The notes under the pieces are model-generated. The model made no database searches and was not told the origin of the DNA. It saw only the letters and a list, made by a program, of their open reading frames with translations. A stretch of DNA of 39,504 bases, taken from the NCBI GenBank assembly GCA_900100895.1, contig FMTX01000029.1, forward strand, positions 1-39,504. Direction: 5' to 3'. A program made the translations under genes and the position numbers. Shown piece by piece: positions 15,499 through 26,198 of the stretch; position 1 is the first letter of the stretch; each line of letters opens with the position of its first letter. This DNA is from Lachnospiraceae bacterium YSD2013. GTDB lineage: Bacteria; Bacillota; Clostridia; Lachnospirales; Lachnospiraceae.

Positions 15499-15586
15499 CA
15501 GAGGGTTTAGGACACGCACGGGAGAGTGTACAGTCGCCACTTGTCGTACTTAGCTTTAAAAGTACGAAAAGGAGGAGACTTTTTTT

Positions 15587-15898
15587 ATGGCAAGTCAAGT
15601 AATGAGAATCACACTCAAGGCATATGATCATCAGTTGGTTGATGCATCTGCCAAGAAAATCATCGAGACCGTTAAGAAGAACGGTTCCCAGGTTAGTGGA
15701 CCTGTTCCGCTTCCTACTAAGAAGGAAGTTGTAACAATTCTCCGCGCTGTTCACAAGTACAAAGATTCCAGAGAACAGTTCGAGCAGAGAACCCACAAGA
15801 GACTCATCGATATCATTACTCCCACACAGAAGACAGTCGAAGCTCTTCAGAGACTCGAAATGCCTGCAGGTGTGAGCATCGATATCAAGATGAAATAA
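15587..15898 (+). CDS. rpsJ: 30S ribosomal protein S10
   Basis: 103 residues, the standard length. [25 protein letters not shown] and a C-terminal VSIDIKMK match S10, which sits in the 30S head and doubles as the NusE antitermination factor with NusG-class proteins. A strong AGGAGG precedes ATG. First gene of the superoperon. Confidence 0.98.
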   Translation: MASQVMRITLKAYDHQLVDASAKKIIETVKKNGSQVSGPVPLPTKKEVVTILRAVHKYKDSREQFEQRTHKRLIDIITPTQKTVEALQRLEMPAGVSIDIKMK

Positions 15899-15974
15899 TT
15901 CTTAAAACTGACAAATAACAACCTCTACTAGAATGAATGCCCTGTGCATTCCGCTGTAGACACAAGGAGGAAAA

Positions 15975-16658
15975 ATGAAAAAAGCATTATTAGCTACCAA
16001 AGTCGGAATGACTCAAATCTTCAATGCAGACGGTACATTGGTACCCGTTACTGTACTTCAGGCAGGCCCCTGCGTAGTAACACAGGTTAAGACAATCGAG
16101 AACGACGGTTACGAAGCAGTTCAGGTTGGTTTCGCTGAGAAGACAGAAAGAATTACTAATAAGGACGCCAACGGCAAGAAGGAATACGTTCATGTTCACG
16201 GCGTTAACAATGCTCTTAAGGGACATTTCAAAAAGGCCGGCACAACCGCTAAGAGATACGTAAGAGAGTTCAAGCTCGAGAACGTAAGCGATTATGCACT
16301 CGGTTCAGAAATCAAGGCTGACATCTTCGCAGAAGGCGACAAGGTTGACGCTACCGCTATTTCAAAGGGTAAAGGCTTCCAGGGCGCAATCAAGAGATTA
16401 GGCCAGCACAGAGGACCTATGAAGCATGGTTCCAAGTTCCATCGTCATCAGGGTTCCAACGGTGCATGTTCCTCACCCAGCCGTGTATTTAAGGGAAAAG
16501 GAATGCCCGGTCACATGGGACACGTTAAGGTAACTGTTCAGAACCTTGAAGTAGTAAGAGTTGATGCAGAAAACAACTTATTACTCGTTAAGGGCGCAGT
16601 ACCCGGACCCAAGAAAGCCTTGGTTACCATTAAAGAAACCGTTAAGGCTAACGCTTAA
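15975..16658 (+). CDS. rplC: 50S ribosomal protein L3
   Basis: 227 residues. It begins [10 protein letters not shown] and carries the L3 signature around [27 protein letters not shown], the loop reaching the peptidyl transferase centre. The usual second-gene position in the S10 operon, with AGGAGG ahead. Confidence 0.98.
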   Translation: MKKALLATKVGMTQIFNADGTLVPVTVLQAGPCVVTQVKTIENDGYEAVQVGFAEKTERITNKDANGKKEYVHVHGVNNALKGHFKKAGTTAKRYVREFKLENVSDYALGSEIKADIFAEGDKVDATAISKGKGFQGAIKRLGQHRGPMKHGSKFHRHQGSNGACSSPSRVFKGKGMPGHMGHVKVTVQNLEVVRVDAENNLLLVKGAVPGPKKALVTIKETVKANA

Positions 16659-16684
16659 TAAAGATCGGAAGGAGGACCATTAAG

Positions 16685-17305
16685 ATGGCAAAAGTAGCTG
16701 TTTATAATATGGAAGGCAAGGAAGTTGAAAAGATCGACTTAAGCGATGCAGTATTCGGTGTAGAAATTAACGAACATCTCGTACACATGGCTGTCGTACA
16801 ACAGCTTGCAAATAATCGTCAGGGAACTCAGAAGGCTAAGACCCGTTCCGAAGTTTCCGGTGGCGGAAGAAAACCTTGGAGACAGAAGGGAACCGGACAT
16901 GCTCGTCAGGGTTCAACCAGATCTCCTCAGTGGACAGGCGGCGGCGTAGTATTCGCTCCCGTACCCCGCGACTATTCCTTCAAGCTTAACAAGAAGGAAA
17001 AGAGAGCTGCATTAAAGTCTGCTCTTACCAGCCGTTTACAGGCTGAGAAGTTAATTGTTGTTGATGCTCTTAAGTTCGATGAGATCAAGACCAAGAACTT
17101 CGCTAACGTAATGAAGAACTTAAAGGTTGAAAAGGGCCTTGTAGTATTAGCTGAGAACGATGCTAACGTTGTTCTTTCCGCTAAGAACATGGCTGATGTT
17201 GATACAACTCTTGTAAATCAGATCAATGTATACGACATCATGAAGGGCGGCACAATCGTTCTTACCAAGGACGCCGCTAAGAAGATCGAGGAGGTGTACG
17301 CATAA
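16685..17305 (+). CDS. rplD: 50S ribosomal protein L4
   Basis: 206 residues. It has the exit-tunnel loop with basic [19 protein letters not shown] and the C-terminal globular part. In other bacteria L4 autoregulates the S10 operon. The stop codon shares its last A with the rplW start (TAATG), so the two are translationally coupled. Confidence 0.98.
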   Translation: MAKVAVYNMEGKEVEKIDLSDAVFGVEINEHLVHMAVVQQLANNRQGTQKAKTRSEVSGGGRKPWRQKGTGHARQGSTRSPQWTGGGVVFAPVPRDYSFKLNKKEKRAALKSALTSRLQAEKLIVVDALKFDEIKTKNFANVMKNLKVEKGLVVLAENDANVVLSAKNMADVDTTLVNQINVYDIMKGGTIVLTKDAAKKIEEVYA

Positions 17306-17604
17306 TGGCAGCAATTCAGTACTATGACGTAATCCTTAAGCCTGTACTTACCGAGAAGAGTATGTCAGGCATGGGCGAGAAGAAATACACTTTCCTTGTA
17401 CACACCGAGGCTAACAAGTCTCAGATCAAGGAAGCGGTTGAGAAGATGTTCGCAGGAACAAAGGTTAAGCGCGTTAACACCGTTAACTACGACGGTAAGT
17501 CCAAGAGACGTGGCGCCACAACCGGTAAGACCGCTGCTACCAAGAAGGCAGTCGTTTGGCTTACAGACGACAGCAAGGATATCGAAATCTTTGCAGGTTT
17601 ATAA
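17305..17604 (+). CDS. rplW: 50S ribosomal protein L23
   Basis: 99 residues beginning with [15 protein letters not shown], the conserved L23 N-terminus. The protein lies at the tunnel exit, where it docks trigger factor and SRP. It has a one-base overlap with rplD. Confidence 0.98.
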   Translation: MAAIQYYDVILKPVLTEKSMSGMGEKKYTFLVHTEANKSQIKEAVEKMFAGTKVKRVNTVNYDGKSKRRGATTGKTAATKKAVVWLTDDSKDIEIFAGL

Positions 17605-17666
17605 GATAGGCCTTCAATTTATACGCACATGAAGCGTGATAACAAATCAGTAAAGGAGACATAAAA

Positions 17667-18509
17667 ATGGGAATTAAGACATATAACCCCTATACACCCT
17701 CCAGAAGAAATATGACCAACTCCGATTTTGCGGAAATCACCAAGAAGACTCCCGAGAAGAGCCTCGTTGTTAGCATTCCCAAGACCGCAGGTCGTAACAA
17801 TCAGGGTAAGATCACCGTTAGACACATCGGTGGCGGTAACAAGAAGAAATACAGATTAGTTGATTTTAAGCGTTTAAAAGACGGCGTTCCTGCTAAGGTA
17901 ATCGGTATCGAATACGACCCCAACAGAACTGCCAACATCGCTCTTATCTGCTATGCAGACGGCGAGAAGTCATACATCCTTGCTCCCGAAGGACTTAAGG
18001 ACGGTATGAAGATCATGAACGGACCTGAAGCTGAAGTAAGAATCGGTAACTGCTTACCTCTTTCAGAGATCCCGATCGGTACTGAAGTACACAACATTGA
18101 GCTCTATCCCGGTAAGGGCGGACAGCTTGTTCGTTCCGCTGGTAACAGCGCTCAGGTTCTTGCTAAAGAAGGTAAGTACGCAACACTTCGTCTTCCTTCA
18201 GGCGAAATGAGAATGGTTCCCCTTGTATGTCGCGCATCTATCGGTGTTGTAGGCAACGGTGACCACAACCTCGTAAACATCGGTAAGGCCGGACGTAAGC
18301 GCCATATGGGCATTCGTCCTACTGTACGCGGTTCCGTTATGAACCCTAACGACCATCCTCACGGTGGTGGTGAAGGTAAGTGTGGTATCGGTCGTCCCGG
18401 TCCCAGCACTCCTTGGGGCAAGCCCGCACTTGGTCTTAAGACACGTAAGGCTAAGAAGGCTTCCAACAAGCTCATCGTAAGAAGACGTAACGGTAAGGCT
18501 ATTAAATAA
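17667..18509 (+). CDS. rplB: 50S ribosomal protein L2
   Basis: 280 residues. [15 protein letters not shown] and the C-terminal signature [13 protein letters not shown] containing the conserved functional His are present. It is a primary 23S-binding protein near the peptidyl transferase centre. Preceded by AAAGGAG. Confidence 0.98.
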   Translation: MGIKTYNPYTPSRRNMTNSDFAEITKKTPEKSLVVSIPKTAGRNNQGKITVRHIGGGNKKKYRLVDFKRLKDGVPAKVIGIEYDPNRTANIALICYADGEKSYILAPEGLKDGMKIMNGPEAEVRIGNCLPLSEIPIGTEVHNIELYPGKGGQLVRSAGNSAQVLAKEGKYATLRLPSGEMRMVPLVCRASIGVVGNGDHNLVNIGKAGRKRHMGIRPTVRGSVMNPNDHPHGGGEGKCGIGRPGPSTPWGKPALGLKTRKAKKASNKLIVRRRNGKAIK

Positions 18510-18526
18510 TACAGGAGGAAGAATCA

Positions 18527-18808
18527 ATGGCAAGATCGATTAAAAAAGGACCCTTCGCAGACAAGAGCCTTCTTAAGAAGGTTGATGCGATGAATGCAGC
18601 CGGACAGAAGCAGGTAATCAAGACCTGGTCCCGTCGTTCTACAATCTTCCCCTCATTTGTGGGACATACGATTGCAGTACACGATGGACGTAAGCACGTT
18701 CCGGTATATGTAACAGAAGACATGGTTGGACATAAACTTGGCGAATTCGTTGCTACCAGAACCTTCAGAGGCCACGGTAAGGACGAAAAGAAGTCAAAAG
18801 TAAAGTAA
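18527..18808 (+). CDS. rpsS: 30S ribosomal protein S19
   Basis: 93 residues: [19 protein letters not shown] and the signature [17 protein letters not shown]. It forms the 30S head complex with S13. AGGAGG lies eight to nine bases ahead. Confidence 0.98.
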   Translation: MARSIKKGPFADKSLLKKVDAMNAAGQKQVIKTWSRRSTIFPSFVGHTIAVHDGRKHVPVYVTEDMVGHKLGEFVATRTFRGHGKDEKKSKVK

Positions 18809-18835
18809 GAGGCAATTTGAAAGGAGGACATATCT

Positions 18836-19222
18836 ATGGCTAAAGGACATAGATCTCAAATTAAGAGAGAAAGAAACGCACAGAAAGATACAAGACCTTC
18901 AGCAAAATTGTCTTACGCTAGAATTTCGGTTCAGAAGGCTTGTTTCGTTTTAGATGCCATCAGAGGAAAAGATGCAAAGACAGCTCTTGCTATTCTTACA
19001 TATAATCCCAGATATGGTTCAAGTATCATCAAGAAGTTGTTGGAGTCAGCAATCGCTAATGCCGAGAACAATAACGGCATGAACGCTGATAACCTTTATG
19101 TAGCAGAATGCTTTGCTAACAAGGGACCCACAATGAAGAGAGTAAGACCCCGCGCACAGGGCCGCGCTTACAGAATCGAGAAGCGTATGAGCCACATCAC
19201 TGTTGTGCTGGATGAAAGATAG
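18836..19222 (+). CDS. rplV: 50S ribosomal protein L22
   Basis: 128 residues. It has the L22 core [22 protein letters not shown] and the tunnel-lining hairpin ending in the conserved motif [11 protein letters not shown]. Mutations in this hairpin confer macrolide resistance in other species. No unusual residues stand out here. Confidence 0.97.
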   Translation: MAKGHRSQIKRERNAQKDTRPSAKLSYARISVQKACFVLDAIRGKDAKTALAILTYNPRYGSSIIKKLLESAIANAENNNGMNADNLYVAECFANKGPTMKRVRPRAQGRAYRIEKRMSHITVVLDER

Positions 19223-19233
19223 GAGGAGCGAAG

Positions 19234-19893
19234 ATGGGACAGAAAGTTAATCCTCATGGACTTAGAGTCGGTGTAATCAAGGATTGGGATTCCAGATGGT
19301 ATGCTGAATCCGATTTCGCCGATAACCTTGTAGAAGATTACAACATCAGAAAATATCTCAAGAAGAAATTATTTGCTGCAGGTATCAGCAAGATTGAAAT
19401 TGAAAGAGCTTCCGACCGCGTAAAGGTTATTATCTTCACTGCTAAGCCCGGTGTTATCATCGGTAAGGGCGGTCAGGAAATCGAAGTTACTAAGAACGAA
19501 GTTGCTAAGCTTGTAGGCGGCAAGAAAGTACTTGTTGATATCAAGGAAATCAAGCGTCCCGATAAGGATGCTCAGCTTGTTGCAGAGAACATTGCACAGC
19601 AGCTTGAGAACCGTGTATCTTTCCGTCGTGCTATGAAGTCTTCAATGTCCAGAACAATGAAGGCAGGCGCTCTTGGTATCAAGGCAGCTGTTGGCGGACG
19701 TTTAGGCGGCGCTGATATCGCTCGTACCGAGACATACAGCGAAGGCACCATTCCGCTTCAGACATTGAGAGCAGACATCGATTACGGTTTCGCTGAGGCA
19801 GATACCACTTACGGTAAGCTCGGCGTTAAGGTTTGGATCTACAAGGGTGAGGTCCTTCCTACAAAGTCTAACAAGGAAGGGAGCGATAAATAA
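19234..19893 (+). CDS. rpsC: 30S ribosomal protein S3
   Basis: 219 residues: [20 protein letters not shown], a KH domain with [12 protein letters not shown], and a C-terminal region with [21 protein letters not shown]. It lines the mRNA entry channel. The TAA overlaps the rplP ATG by one base. Confidence 0.98.
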   Translation: MGQKVNPHGLRVGVIKDWDSRWYAESDFADNLVEDYNIRKYLKKKLFAAGISKIEIERASDRVKVIIFTAKPGVIIGKGGQEIEVTKNEVAKLVGGKKVLVDIKEIKRPDKDAQLVAENIAQQLENRVSFRRAMKSSMSRTMKAGALGIKAAVGGRLGGADIARTETYSEGTIPLQTLRADIDYGFAEADTTYGKLGVKVWIYKGEVLPTKSNKEGSDK

Positions 19894-20330
19894 TGTTAAT
19901 GCCTAAGAGAGTTAAGCGTCGTAAACAGTTCCGCGGTACTATGGCAGGAAAAGCGATGCGTGGAAATAAGATTTCCTATGGTGAGTTCGGTCTTGTAGCT
20001 ACAGAGCCCAGCTGGGTTAAGTCCAATCAGATTGAGGCAGCCCGTGTAGCTATGACAAGATACGTAAAACGTGGCGGTCAGGTTTGGATCAAGATTTTCC
20101 CTGACAAGCCCATCACAGCTAAGCCGGCAGAAACCCGTATGGGTTCCGGTAAAGGAACAGTAGAATATTGGGTAGCAGTAGTTAAGCCCGGACGTGTAAT
20201 GTTCGAAATCGCAGGCGTTCCCGAAGAGACCGCCAGAGAAGCATTACGTCTGGCATCACACAAGCTTCCTTGTAAATGTAAGATAGTTTCCAAAGCGGAC
20301 TTGGAAGGCGGTGCATCTAATGAAAACTAA
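19893..20330 (+). CDS. rplP: 50S ribosomal protein L16
   Basis: 145 residues, starting with the conserved [21 protein letters not shown]. It binds near the A-site tRNA elbow. Coupled at both ends: one-base overlap with rpsC and an 11-base overlap with rpmC. Confidence 0.98.
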   Translation: MLMPKRVKRRKQFRGTMAGKAMRGNKISYGEFGLVATEPSWVKSNQIEAARVAMTRYVKRGGQVWIKIFPDKPITAKPAETRMGSGKGTVEYWVAVVKPGRVMFEIAGVPEETAREALRLASHKLPCKCKIVSKADLEGGASNEN

Positions 20331-20529
20331 TAAGTATGTTGACAGTTTAAATGCAAAGACAACTGCAGAATTGACAAAGGAATTAACCGATGCCAAGAAG
20401 GAACTTTTCAACTTGAGATTCCAGAATGCTACTAACCAGTTGGATAACACAGCAAGAATTAAAGAAGTTAGAAAGAACATAGCAAGAATTCAGACCGTTA
20501 TGACTGCAAAGTCTAAGGCTGAAGCGTAA
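20320..20529 (+). CDS. rpmC: 50S ribosomal protein L29
   Basis: 69 residues from ATG 20320 ([18 protein letters not shown]). The upstream in-frame ATG at 20311 lies deeper in rplP, with the GGAAGG/GGCGG site just ahead of it. It has the typical helical hairpin with [14 protein letters not shown] and [13 protein letters not shown]. It sits near the tunnel exit beside L23. Confidence 0.96.
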   Translation: MKTNKYVDSLNAKTTAELTKELTDAKKELFNLRFQNATNQLDNTARIKEVRKNIARIQTVMTAKSKAEA

Positions 20530-20567
20530 GTTCGGCATTTGGATAATCAGAAAGGAGACTTAAAGTC

Positions 20568-20825
20568 GTGGAAGAAAGAAACTTAAGAAAAACACGTGTC
20601 GGCAAGGTTGTCAGCGATAAGATGGATAAGACAATCACAGTTGCAGTTGAAGACCACGTAAAGCATCCTCTTTACGGAAAGATTGTTAAGAAGACCTACA
20701 AGTTGAAAGCTCATGACGAGAACAACGAATGTCAGGTTGGCGATACAGTTAAAGTAATGGAAACAAGACCCCTCTCCAAGGATAAGAGATGGAGACTTGT
20801 TGAAATCGTAGAAAAAGCTAAGTAA
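20568..20825 (+). CDS. rpsQ: 30S ribosomal protein S17
   Basis: 85 residues beginning at a GTG (20568) with AAAGGAG upstream. [21 protein letters not shown] and the motif [20 protein letters not shown] identify S17, an early-assembly 16S binder. Confidence 0.98.
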   Translation: MEERNLRKTRVGKVVSDKMDKTITVAVEDHVKHPLYGKIVKKTYKLKAHDENNECQVGDTVKVMETRPLSKDKRWRLVEIVEKAK

Positions 20826-20845
20826 GCATTGGAAGGAGAAAAAGC

Positions 20846-21214
20846 ATGATTCAACAGGAAAGCAGATTGAAGGTTGCTGATAACACCGGTGCTAAGGAAT
20901 TGCTTTGCATCCGTGTTATGGGCGGATCTACAAGAAGATATGCTAACATCGGCGACATCATCGTAGCCAGTGTTAAAGATGCTACACCCGGCGGAGTTGT
21001 TAAGAAGGGTGATGTAGTTAAAGCTGTTGTTGTTCGTACAGTTAAGGGCGCTCGTCGTAAAGACGGTTCCTATATCAAATTTGACGAGAATGCTGCGGTA
21101 ATCATTAAAGACGACAAGGAACCCAAGGGAACCCGTATTTTTGGACCCGTAGCACGTGAGCTTCGTGAGAAACAGTTCTCCAAGATCGTTTCTTTGGCTC
21201 CCGAAGTACTGTAG
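20846..21214 (+). CDS. rplN: 50S ribosomal protein L14
   Basis: 122 residues. [20 protein letters not shown] and the signature region around the [18 protein letters not shown] loop match L14, part of the intersubunit bridge. Preceded by AAGGAG. Confidence 0.98.
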   Translation: MIQQESRLKVADNTGAKELLCIRVMGGSTRRYANIGDIIVASVKDATPGGVVKKGDVVKAVVVRTVKGARRKDGSYIKFDENAAVIIKDDKEPKGTRIFGPVARELREKQFSKIVSLAPEVL

Positions 21215-21224
21215 GAGGTAGCTA

Positions 21225-21536
21225 ATGGCAACAATGAAGATTAAAAAAGGTGATACCGTTAAGGTTATCGCCGGCAAGGACACCGGTAAAGAAGGTAAGG
21301 TTCTTGTTGTAGACCAGAAGAACGCTAAGGTTGTTGTTGAAGGCGTTAACATGGTTAGCAAGCATATGAAGCCCTCCCAGGCTAATCAGAACGGTGGCAT
21401 CGTACAGAAAGAAGCAGCAATCGATATCTCTAACGTAATGCTCGTATTCAAGGGCAAGACCACAAGAGTAGGCTTCAAGATGGACGGTGACAAGAAAGTC
21501 CGTTTTGCCAAGGCAACGGGCGACGTTATCGATTAA
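21225..21536 (+). CDS. rplX: 50S ribosomal protein L24
   Basis: 103 residues with an N-terminal KOW motif ([20 protein letters not shown]). It initiates large-subunit assembly. AGGAGG overlaps the end of rplN, and the genes are ten bases apart. Confidence 0.98.
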   Translation: MATMKIKKGDTVKVIAGKDTGKEGKVLVVDQKNAKVVVEGVNMVSKHMKPSQANQNGGIVQKEAAIDISNVMLVFKGKTTRVGFKMDGDKKVRFAKATGDVID

Positions 21537-21559
21537 TACGTAAAGGAGGCCAATTAAAC

Positions 21560-22099
21560 GTGAGTAGATATAAGGATTTATACAAGAACGAAATTGTCAA
21601 GGCTATGACTGACAAGTTCGGATATAAAAACGTTATGGAAGTTCCCAAGCTCGACAAGATCGTAATCAACATGGGTGTTGGCGAAGCTAAGGAAAATGCC
21701 AAGGTTTTAGAGTCTGCTGTTGCTGACATGGAGAAAATCGCAGGTCAGAAGGCAGTTATCACAAAGGCAAAGAAGTCTGTTGCAAACTTCAAGATTCGTG
21801 AAGGTCAGGCTATCGGATGTAAGGTTACCCTTCGCGGTGAGAAGATGTACGAGTTCTGCGATCGTCTTGTAAACCTTGCACTTCCTCGAGTTCGTGACTT
21901 CAGAGGTGTAAACCCCAACGGATTCGATGGCAGAGGTAACTACGCTCTCGGTATCAAAGAGCAGATTATTTTCCCTGAAATCGAGTACGATAAGGTAGAT
22001 AAGGTTCGCGGTATGGACATTATCTTCGTAACTACAGCAAAGACAGATGAAGAGGCACGTGAATTACTTAGATTATTCAACATGCCGTTCGCGAAATAG
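21560..22099 (+). CDS. rplE: 50S ribosomal protein L5
   Basis: 179 residues starting at GTG 21560 after [24 protein letters not shown], the signature [15 protein letters not shown] and the C-terminal [17 protein letters not shown] are typical. It binds 5S rRNA with L18. Confidence 0.98.
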   Translation: MSRYKDLYKNEIVKAMTDKFGYKNVMEVPKLDKIVINMGVGEAKENAKVLESAVADMEKIAGQKAVITKAKKSVANFKIREGQAIGCKVTLRGEKMYEFCDRLVNLALPRVRDFRGVNPNGFDGRGNYALGIKEQIIFPEIEYDKVDKVRGMDIIFVTTAKTDEEARELLRLFNMPFAK

Positions 22100-22113
22100 G
22101 AGGAGGTAAATTC

Positions 22114-22299
22114 ATGGCTAAAACAGCAATGAAGCTTAAACAGCAGAAGAAGCCTAAGTTCTCTACAAGAGCTTATACCCGCTGCAAGATTTGTGGACGT
22201 CCCCATGCAGTTTTAAGAAAGTATGGAATTTGCAGAGTTTGCTTCCGTGAACTCGCATACAAGGGCGAAATCCCCGGCGTTAAGAAGGCCAGCTGGTAA
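22114..22299 (+). CDS. rpsZ: 30S ribosomal protein S14, zinc-binding type
   Basis: 61 residues, the short form with CKICGRPH and CRVCFREL forming a Cys4 zinc site. The short zinc form is usual in Firmicutes. Together with zinc-type L33 and L36 here, it indicates that the basic ribosomal set is the zinc-dependent one. Confidence 0.97.
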   Translation: MAKTAMKLKQQKKPKFSTRAYTRCKICGRPHAVLRKYGICRVCFRELAYKGEIPGVKKASW

Positions 22300-22319
22300 G
22301 AAGAAAGGAGGACAATCAA

Positions 22320-22721
22320 ATGGCATGTAATGATCCCATTGCAGATATGCTTACAAGAATTCGTAATGCTAACACTGCAAAACACGATACAGTAGATGTT
22401 CCCTCATCTAAGATGAAATTAGCTATCGCTCAGATTCTTCTTGATGAAGGTTACATAAAGAAATTTGATTTAGTTGACGAAGGCAGCTTCAAGAATATTC
22501 ATATCACCTTGAAGTACGGCGCTGACAAGAACGAAAAGATTATCTCCGGTATTCAGAGAATCTCCAAGCCCGGTCTTCGTGTATACGCTAGCAAGGAAGA
22601 TCTTCCCAGAGTACTTGGCGGACTTGGTATCGCTATCATCTCCACCAACCAGGGCGTAGTTACCGACAAGAAGGCTCGTGAGCTTGCAGTCGGCGGCGAA
22701 GTTCTTGCTTTCGTATGGTAA
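22320..22721 (+). CDS. rpsH: 30S ribosomal protein S8
   Basis: 133 residues: [24 protein letters not shown] and a C-terminal part ending [17 protein letters not shown]. It binds the central 16S domain. In enterobacteria S8 represses the spc operon, and no equivalent target is claimed here. AAAGGAGG precedes ATG. Confidence 0.98.
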   Translation: MACNDPIADMLTRIRNANTAKHDTVDVPSSKMKLAIAQILLDEGYIKKFDLVDEGSFKNIHITLKYGADKNEKIISGIQRISKPGLRVYASKEDLPRVLGGLGIAIISTNQGVVTDKKARELAVGGEVLAFVW

Positions 22722-22765
22722 TTTTCTGATACATATTAACCTGAATTTTAATAGGAGGTACGGGC

Positions 22766-23305
22766 ATGTCACGTATAGGTAGAATGCCAATCGCGATTCC
22801 TGCAGGCGTAACTGTAGAAGTTGCAGAAAATAACAAAGTGACCGTTAAAGGTCCTAAGGGAACTCTTGAGAGAGTATTACCCAAGGAGATGGAAATCAAG
22901 GTTGAAGGCGCAGAAGTAGTTGTTTCTCGTCCCAACGACTTAAAGAAGATGAAATCTCTTCACGGTTTAACCAGAACACTTGTAAACAACATGGTTGTTG
23001 GTGTTACAAACGGTTATGAGAAGAAGCTTGAAGTTAACGGTGTAGGTTACAGAGCCCAGAAGGCCGGTAAGAAGTTAACCTTATCCTTAGGCTATTCTCA
23101 TCCGGTAGAAATGGAAGATCCCGCAGGTATCGAGACCGTAGTTGAAGGTAACGTTATCACCGTTAAGGGTATCGACAAAGAAAAAGTTGGCCAATTCGCA
23201 GCTGAGATCAGAGACAAGAGAAGACCTGAGCCTTATAAGGGCAAGGGTATCAAGTATGCCGATGAAGTTATCAGACGTAAAGTTGGTAAGACCGGTAAGA
23301 AATAA
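22766..23305 (+). CDS. rplF: 50S ribosomal protein L6
   Basis: 179 residues: [19 protein letters not shown] and the C-terminal signature [16 protein letters not shown]. It lies near the factor-binding site. Preceded by TAGGAGG. Confidence 0.98.
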   Translation: MSRIGRMPIAIPAGVTVEVAENNKVTVKGPKGTLERVLPKEMEIKVEGAEVVVSRPNDLKKMKSLHGLTRTLVNNMVVGVTNGYEKKLEVNGVGYRAQKAGKKLTLSLGYSHPVEMEDPAGIETVVEGNVITVKGIDKEKVGQFAAEIRDKRRPEPYKGKGIKYADEVIRRKVGKTGKK

Positions 23306-23325
23306 TAGATAAGGAGAGTGTAAAA

Positions 23326-23694
23326 ATGGTTAGCAAAGAATCAAGACAGGAAATCCGTGTTAAAAAGCACATGAAAATCCGTAACCGTTTTGCAGGTACA
23401 GCTGAAAGACCTCGTCTTGCTGTATTCCGCAGTAACAACCATATGTATGCTCAAATTATCGATGATACAGTTGGTAAGACTTTGGTTGCAGCATCCACCG
23501 TTGAGAAGGATGTTAAGGCAGAGTTAAAGAAGACCAATGACGTCGAAGCAGCAGCATATTTGGGAACTGTAATTGCAAAGCGCGCAATTGAAAAAGGTAT
23601 TAAGACAGTAGTCTTTGACAGAGGCGGCTTTATATACCAGGGTAAAGTAGCAGCATTAGCTGACGCAGCTAGAGAAGCTGGGTTGGAATTCTAG
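23326..23694 (+). CDS. rplR: 50S ribosomal protein L18
   Basis: 122 residues with RIRNRF-like basic start ([28 protein letters not shown]), and a C-terminal [24 protein letters not shown]. It binds 5S rRNA. Confidence 0.98.
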   Translation: MVSKESRQEIRVKKHMKIRNRFAGTAERPRLAVFRSNNHMYAQIIDDTVGKTLVAASTVEKDVKAELKKTNDVEAAAYLGTVIAKRAIEKGIKTVVFDRGGFIYQGKVAALADAAREAGLEF

Positions 23695-23711
23695 GAAGGA
23701 GATCACATCAC

Positions 23712-24221
23712 ATGAAACGCACTATGATAGATACAACTAACATGGAGTTTAGTGAAAAAGTAGTTTCCATCAAGCGTGTTACCAAGGTTGTTAAGGGCGG
23801 ACGTAACATGCGTTTCACAGCTTTGGTAGTTGTAGGCGATGGTAACGGCCACGTTGGTGCCGGCCTTGGAAAAGCTGCTGAAATCCCGGAAGCTATTCGT
23901 AAAGGTAAAGAAGACGCAATGAAGAATCTCGTAAGCGTAGCGCTTGATGAGAACAAATCTATTTCACATGATTTCTTCGGTAAGTTCGGATCTGCATCCG
24001 TTCTTCTTAAGAAGTCCCCTGAAGGTACCGGTGTTATCGCCGGCGGTCCTGCTCGTAGCGTGTGCGAACTTGCAGGTATCAAGAATATCCGTACCAAGTC
24101 TTTGGGCTCCAACAACAAGCAGAATGTTGTTCTTGCTACAATCAACGGTTTGAGTCAGCTTAAGACTCCCGAAGAAGTTGCAGCAAAGCGTGGTAAGTCC
24201 GTTGACGAAGTCAGAGCATAA
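23712..24221 (+). CDS. rpsE: 30S ribosomal protein S5
   Basis: 169 residues. It has the double-stranded-RNA-binding-type domain with [19 protein letters not shown] and [17 protein letters not shown], and the C-terminal S5 domain. It shapes the mRNA entry site and decoding accuracy. Preceded by GAAGGAG. Confidence 0.98.
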   Translation: MKRTMIDTTNMEFSEKVVSIKRVTKVVKGGRNMRFTALVVVGDGNGHVGAGLGKAAEIPEAIRKGKEDAMKNLVSVALDENKSISHDFFGKFGSASVLLKKSPEGTGVIAGGPARSVCELAGIKNIRTKSLGSNNKQNVVLATINGLSQLKTPEEVAAKRGKSVDEVRA

Positions 24222-24234
24222 GGAGGACTGAATC

Positions 24235-24429
24235 ATGGCAACAAAGAAAGTTAAAAAGCTTAAAGTTACTTTAGTGAAATCTACTATCGGCGCAGTTCCG
24301 AAGCATAGAGCAACTGTTGAAGCATTAGGTCTCCACAAGCTTCATCAGACAGTTGAACTTCCCGACAACGATGCTGTTAAGGGTATGGTTCAGCAGGTTA
24401 GACACTTAGTCAAAGTAGAAGAAGCTTAA
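24235..24429 (+). CDS. rpmD: 50S ribosomal protein L30
   Basis: 64 residues: KLKVTLVKSTIGAVPKHRAT and ALGLHKLHQTVELPDN match L30. AGGAGG precedes the ATG and rplO follows after 15 bases. Confidence 0.97.
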   Translation: MATKKVKKLKVTLVKSTIGAVPKHRATVEALGLHKLHQTVELPDNDAVKGMVQQVRHLVKVEEA

Positions 24430-24444
24430 GGAGGAGGTGTCACA

Positions 24445-24885
24445 ATGGAATTATCTAACTTACAGCCTGCAGCAGGCTCTAAACACAGCGATAATTTTAG
24501 AAGAGGTCGTGGACACGGTTCAGGAAACGGCAAGACCGCAGGTAAGGGCCATAAGGGTCAGAAGGCTCGTTCAGGAGCACCCAGAATCGGTTTCGAAGGT
24601 GGTCAGATGCCTTTATACAGACGACTTCCCAAGAGAGGTTTCAAGAACAGAAATCACAAGGAAATCGTTGCAATTAACGTTAGCGCATTGGAAGTATTCG
24701 AAAACGGCGCAACCGTTGACGTAGAAGCTTTAATCGCACAGGGTATCGTTAAGAATCCCGAAGACGGCGTAAAGATTCTTGGCAACGGAGAACTTACCAA
24801 GAAGCTCAATGTTAAAGTTTCTGCTTACAGCGAATCTGCTAAAGAAATAATTGAGAAACTTGGTGGAACCGCAGAGGTGATCTAA
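24445..24885 (+). CDS. rplO: 50S ribosomal protein L15
   Basis: 146 residues. A flexible Gly/Lys-rich N-terminal arm ([20 protein letters not shown]) is followed by the globular domain. It joins late in 50S assembly. The stop TAA shares its last base with the secY ATG. Confidence 0.98.
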   Translation: MELSNLQPAAGSKHSDNFRRGRGHGSGNGKTAGKGHKGQKARSGAPRIGFEGGQMPLYRRLPKRGFKNRNHKEIVAINVSALEVFENGATVDVEALIAQGIVKNPEDGVKILGNGELTKKLNVKVSAYSESAKEIIEKLGGTAEVI

Positions 24886-26198
24886 TGTTTAATAAACTTA
24901 GAGACGCATTAAAGATTAAAGAAATCAGAGTTAAATTACTCTTCACACTTTTAATGATTATCATCATCCGAATCGGCTGTCAGTTGCCGGTTCCGGGTGT
25001 TGATCCCAATTATTTCAGAGACTGGTTCAACAAGCAGACCAGTGATGCGTTCAACTTCTTAGACGCATTTACAGGTGGTTCGTTCTTAAATATGTCACTT
25101 TTGGCATTGAACATTACCCCCTACATTACATCTTCCATTATCATGCAGCTTCTTACAATTGCAATTCCCGCACTTGAAGAAATGCAGAAGGAAGGCGGCG
25201 AAGGACGTAAGAAAATTGCTTCCATTACCCGTTACGTAACAGTAGCACTTGCTCTTATCGAGTCAGCAGCAATGACCATTTCTTTCGGTCAGGGCGGATT
25301 GCTTCGTGAATACAATGCGTTGAACATCATCACCGCAATCGTGGCTCTTACTTCAGGTAGTGCCTTCGTTATGTGGATTGGTGAGAGAATCACCGAGAAG
25401 GGTATCGGCAACGGTATTTCAATTATCCTTCTTGTTAACATCATTGCAAGAATACCTCAGGATATGCAGGGTCTTATCTCTACATTCGTAACCGGTAAGC
25501 CCATCGCTACTCAGGTACTCGCTATAGTAGTAATTCTTGCTATACTCGTTGCAATGGTAATGCTTGTAGTTTTACTTAACTCAGGCTTAAGAAAAATCCC
25601 TGTTCAGTACGCTCGTCGTTCACAGGGTTCCAAGATCGGCGGTGGCACAGCTACCAACATCCCGATCCGTATCAATACCGCAGGTGTTATTCCCATCATC
25701 TTTGCAACATCCTTGATGCAGACACCCGGTATCATTTCATCCTTTGCAGGTTACAAGGGAACAGGCGTATGGAGCGTAATTCTTACATTACTTAGCTCCA
25801 GAAGCTGGTTTGACAAGAGCAGACCTGTTTACACACTGGGAATTTTGATTTACATTGTACTTGTTATCGTATTCGCATACTTCTACACTTCGATTACTTT
25901 CAATCCTGTAGAGCTTGCAGATAACTTAAAGAAGTCAAACGGCTTCATCCCCGGCATTCGCCCCGGTAAGCCTACCAGTGATTACATTACAAACATTTTA
26001 AACGCTATCATCTTTATCGGCGCTGTAGGTCTTACAATTGTAGGTGTACTTCCTTATATCTTCTATGGAGTATTCCGTGCAGAGGTAACCTTCCTCGGCA
26101 CCAGCCTTATCATCGTAGTAAGCGTTATCATTGAGACACTTACTCAGGTTGAGAGCATGATGCTTGTAAGAAATTACAAAGGATTTTTAAACCAGTAA
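24885..26198 (+). CDS. secY: Preprotein translocase subunit SecY
   Basis: 437 residues with ten membrane helices. KIKEIRVKLLFTLLMIII, LPVPGVD, GGSFLNMSLLALNITPYITSSI (plug and helix 2) and MWIGERITEKGIGNGISI are diagnostic. It forms the protein-conducting channel with SecE (9384-9584). Overlaps rplO by one base, so membrane insertion capacity is coupled to ribosome production. Confidence 0.98.
   Translation: MFNKLRDALKIKEIRVKLLFTLLMIIIIRIGCQLPVPGVDPNYFRDWFNKQTSDAFNFLDAFTGGSFLNMSLLALNITPYITSSIIMQLLTIAIPALEEMQKEGGEGRKKIASITRYVTVALALIESAAMTISFGQGGLLREYNALNIITAIVALTSGSAFVMWIGERITEKGIGNGISIILLVNIIARIPQDMQGLISTFVTGKPIATQVLAIVVILAILVAMVMLVVLLNSGLRKIPVQYARRSQGSKIGGGTATNIPIRINTAGVIPIIFATSLMQTPGIISSFAGYKGTGVWSVILTLLSSRSWFDKSRPVYTLGILIYIVLVIVFAYFYTSITFNPVELADNLKKSNGFIPGIRPGKPTSDYITNILNAIIFIGAVGLTIVGVLPYIFYGVFRAEVTFLGTSLIIVVSVIIETLTQVESMMLVRNYKGFLNQ

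Larger units (their letters stand above)
15157..15586 (+). other. 430-bp gap: promoter and long rpsJ leader
   Basis: No gene is visible. The gap holds a stem TCGG(G)CAGT/ACTGCCGA (15209-15242) without a T-run that may end the methyltransferase transcript. It also holds the promoter at 15267-15295, a GGATAG/CTATCC hairpin enclosing CGAC/GTCG (about 15434-15462), an intrinsic terminator (15466-15498), and a CGTACTT/AAGTACG hairpin (15545-15566) just upstream of the rpsJ AGGAGG. The 285-nt transcribed leader is discussed as an attenuator. Confidence 0.7.

Noticed and set aside
20732-21361. Long minus-strand frame across rpsQ, rplN and rplX
   Set aside because: It is the antisense of three recognisable ribosomal genes and carries no family features or initiation signal.
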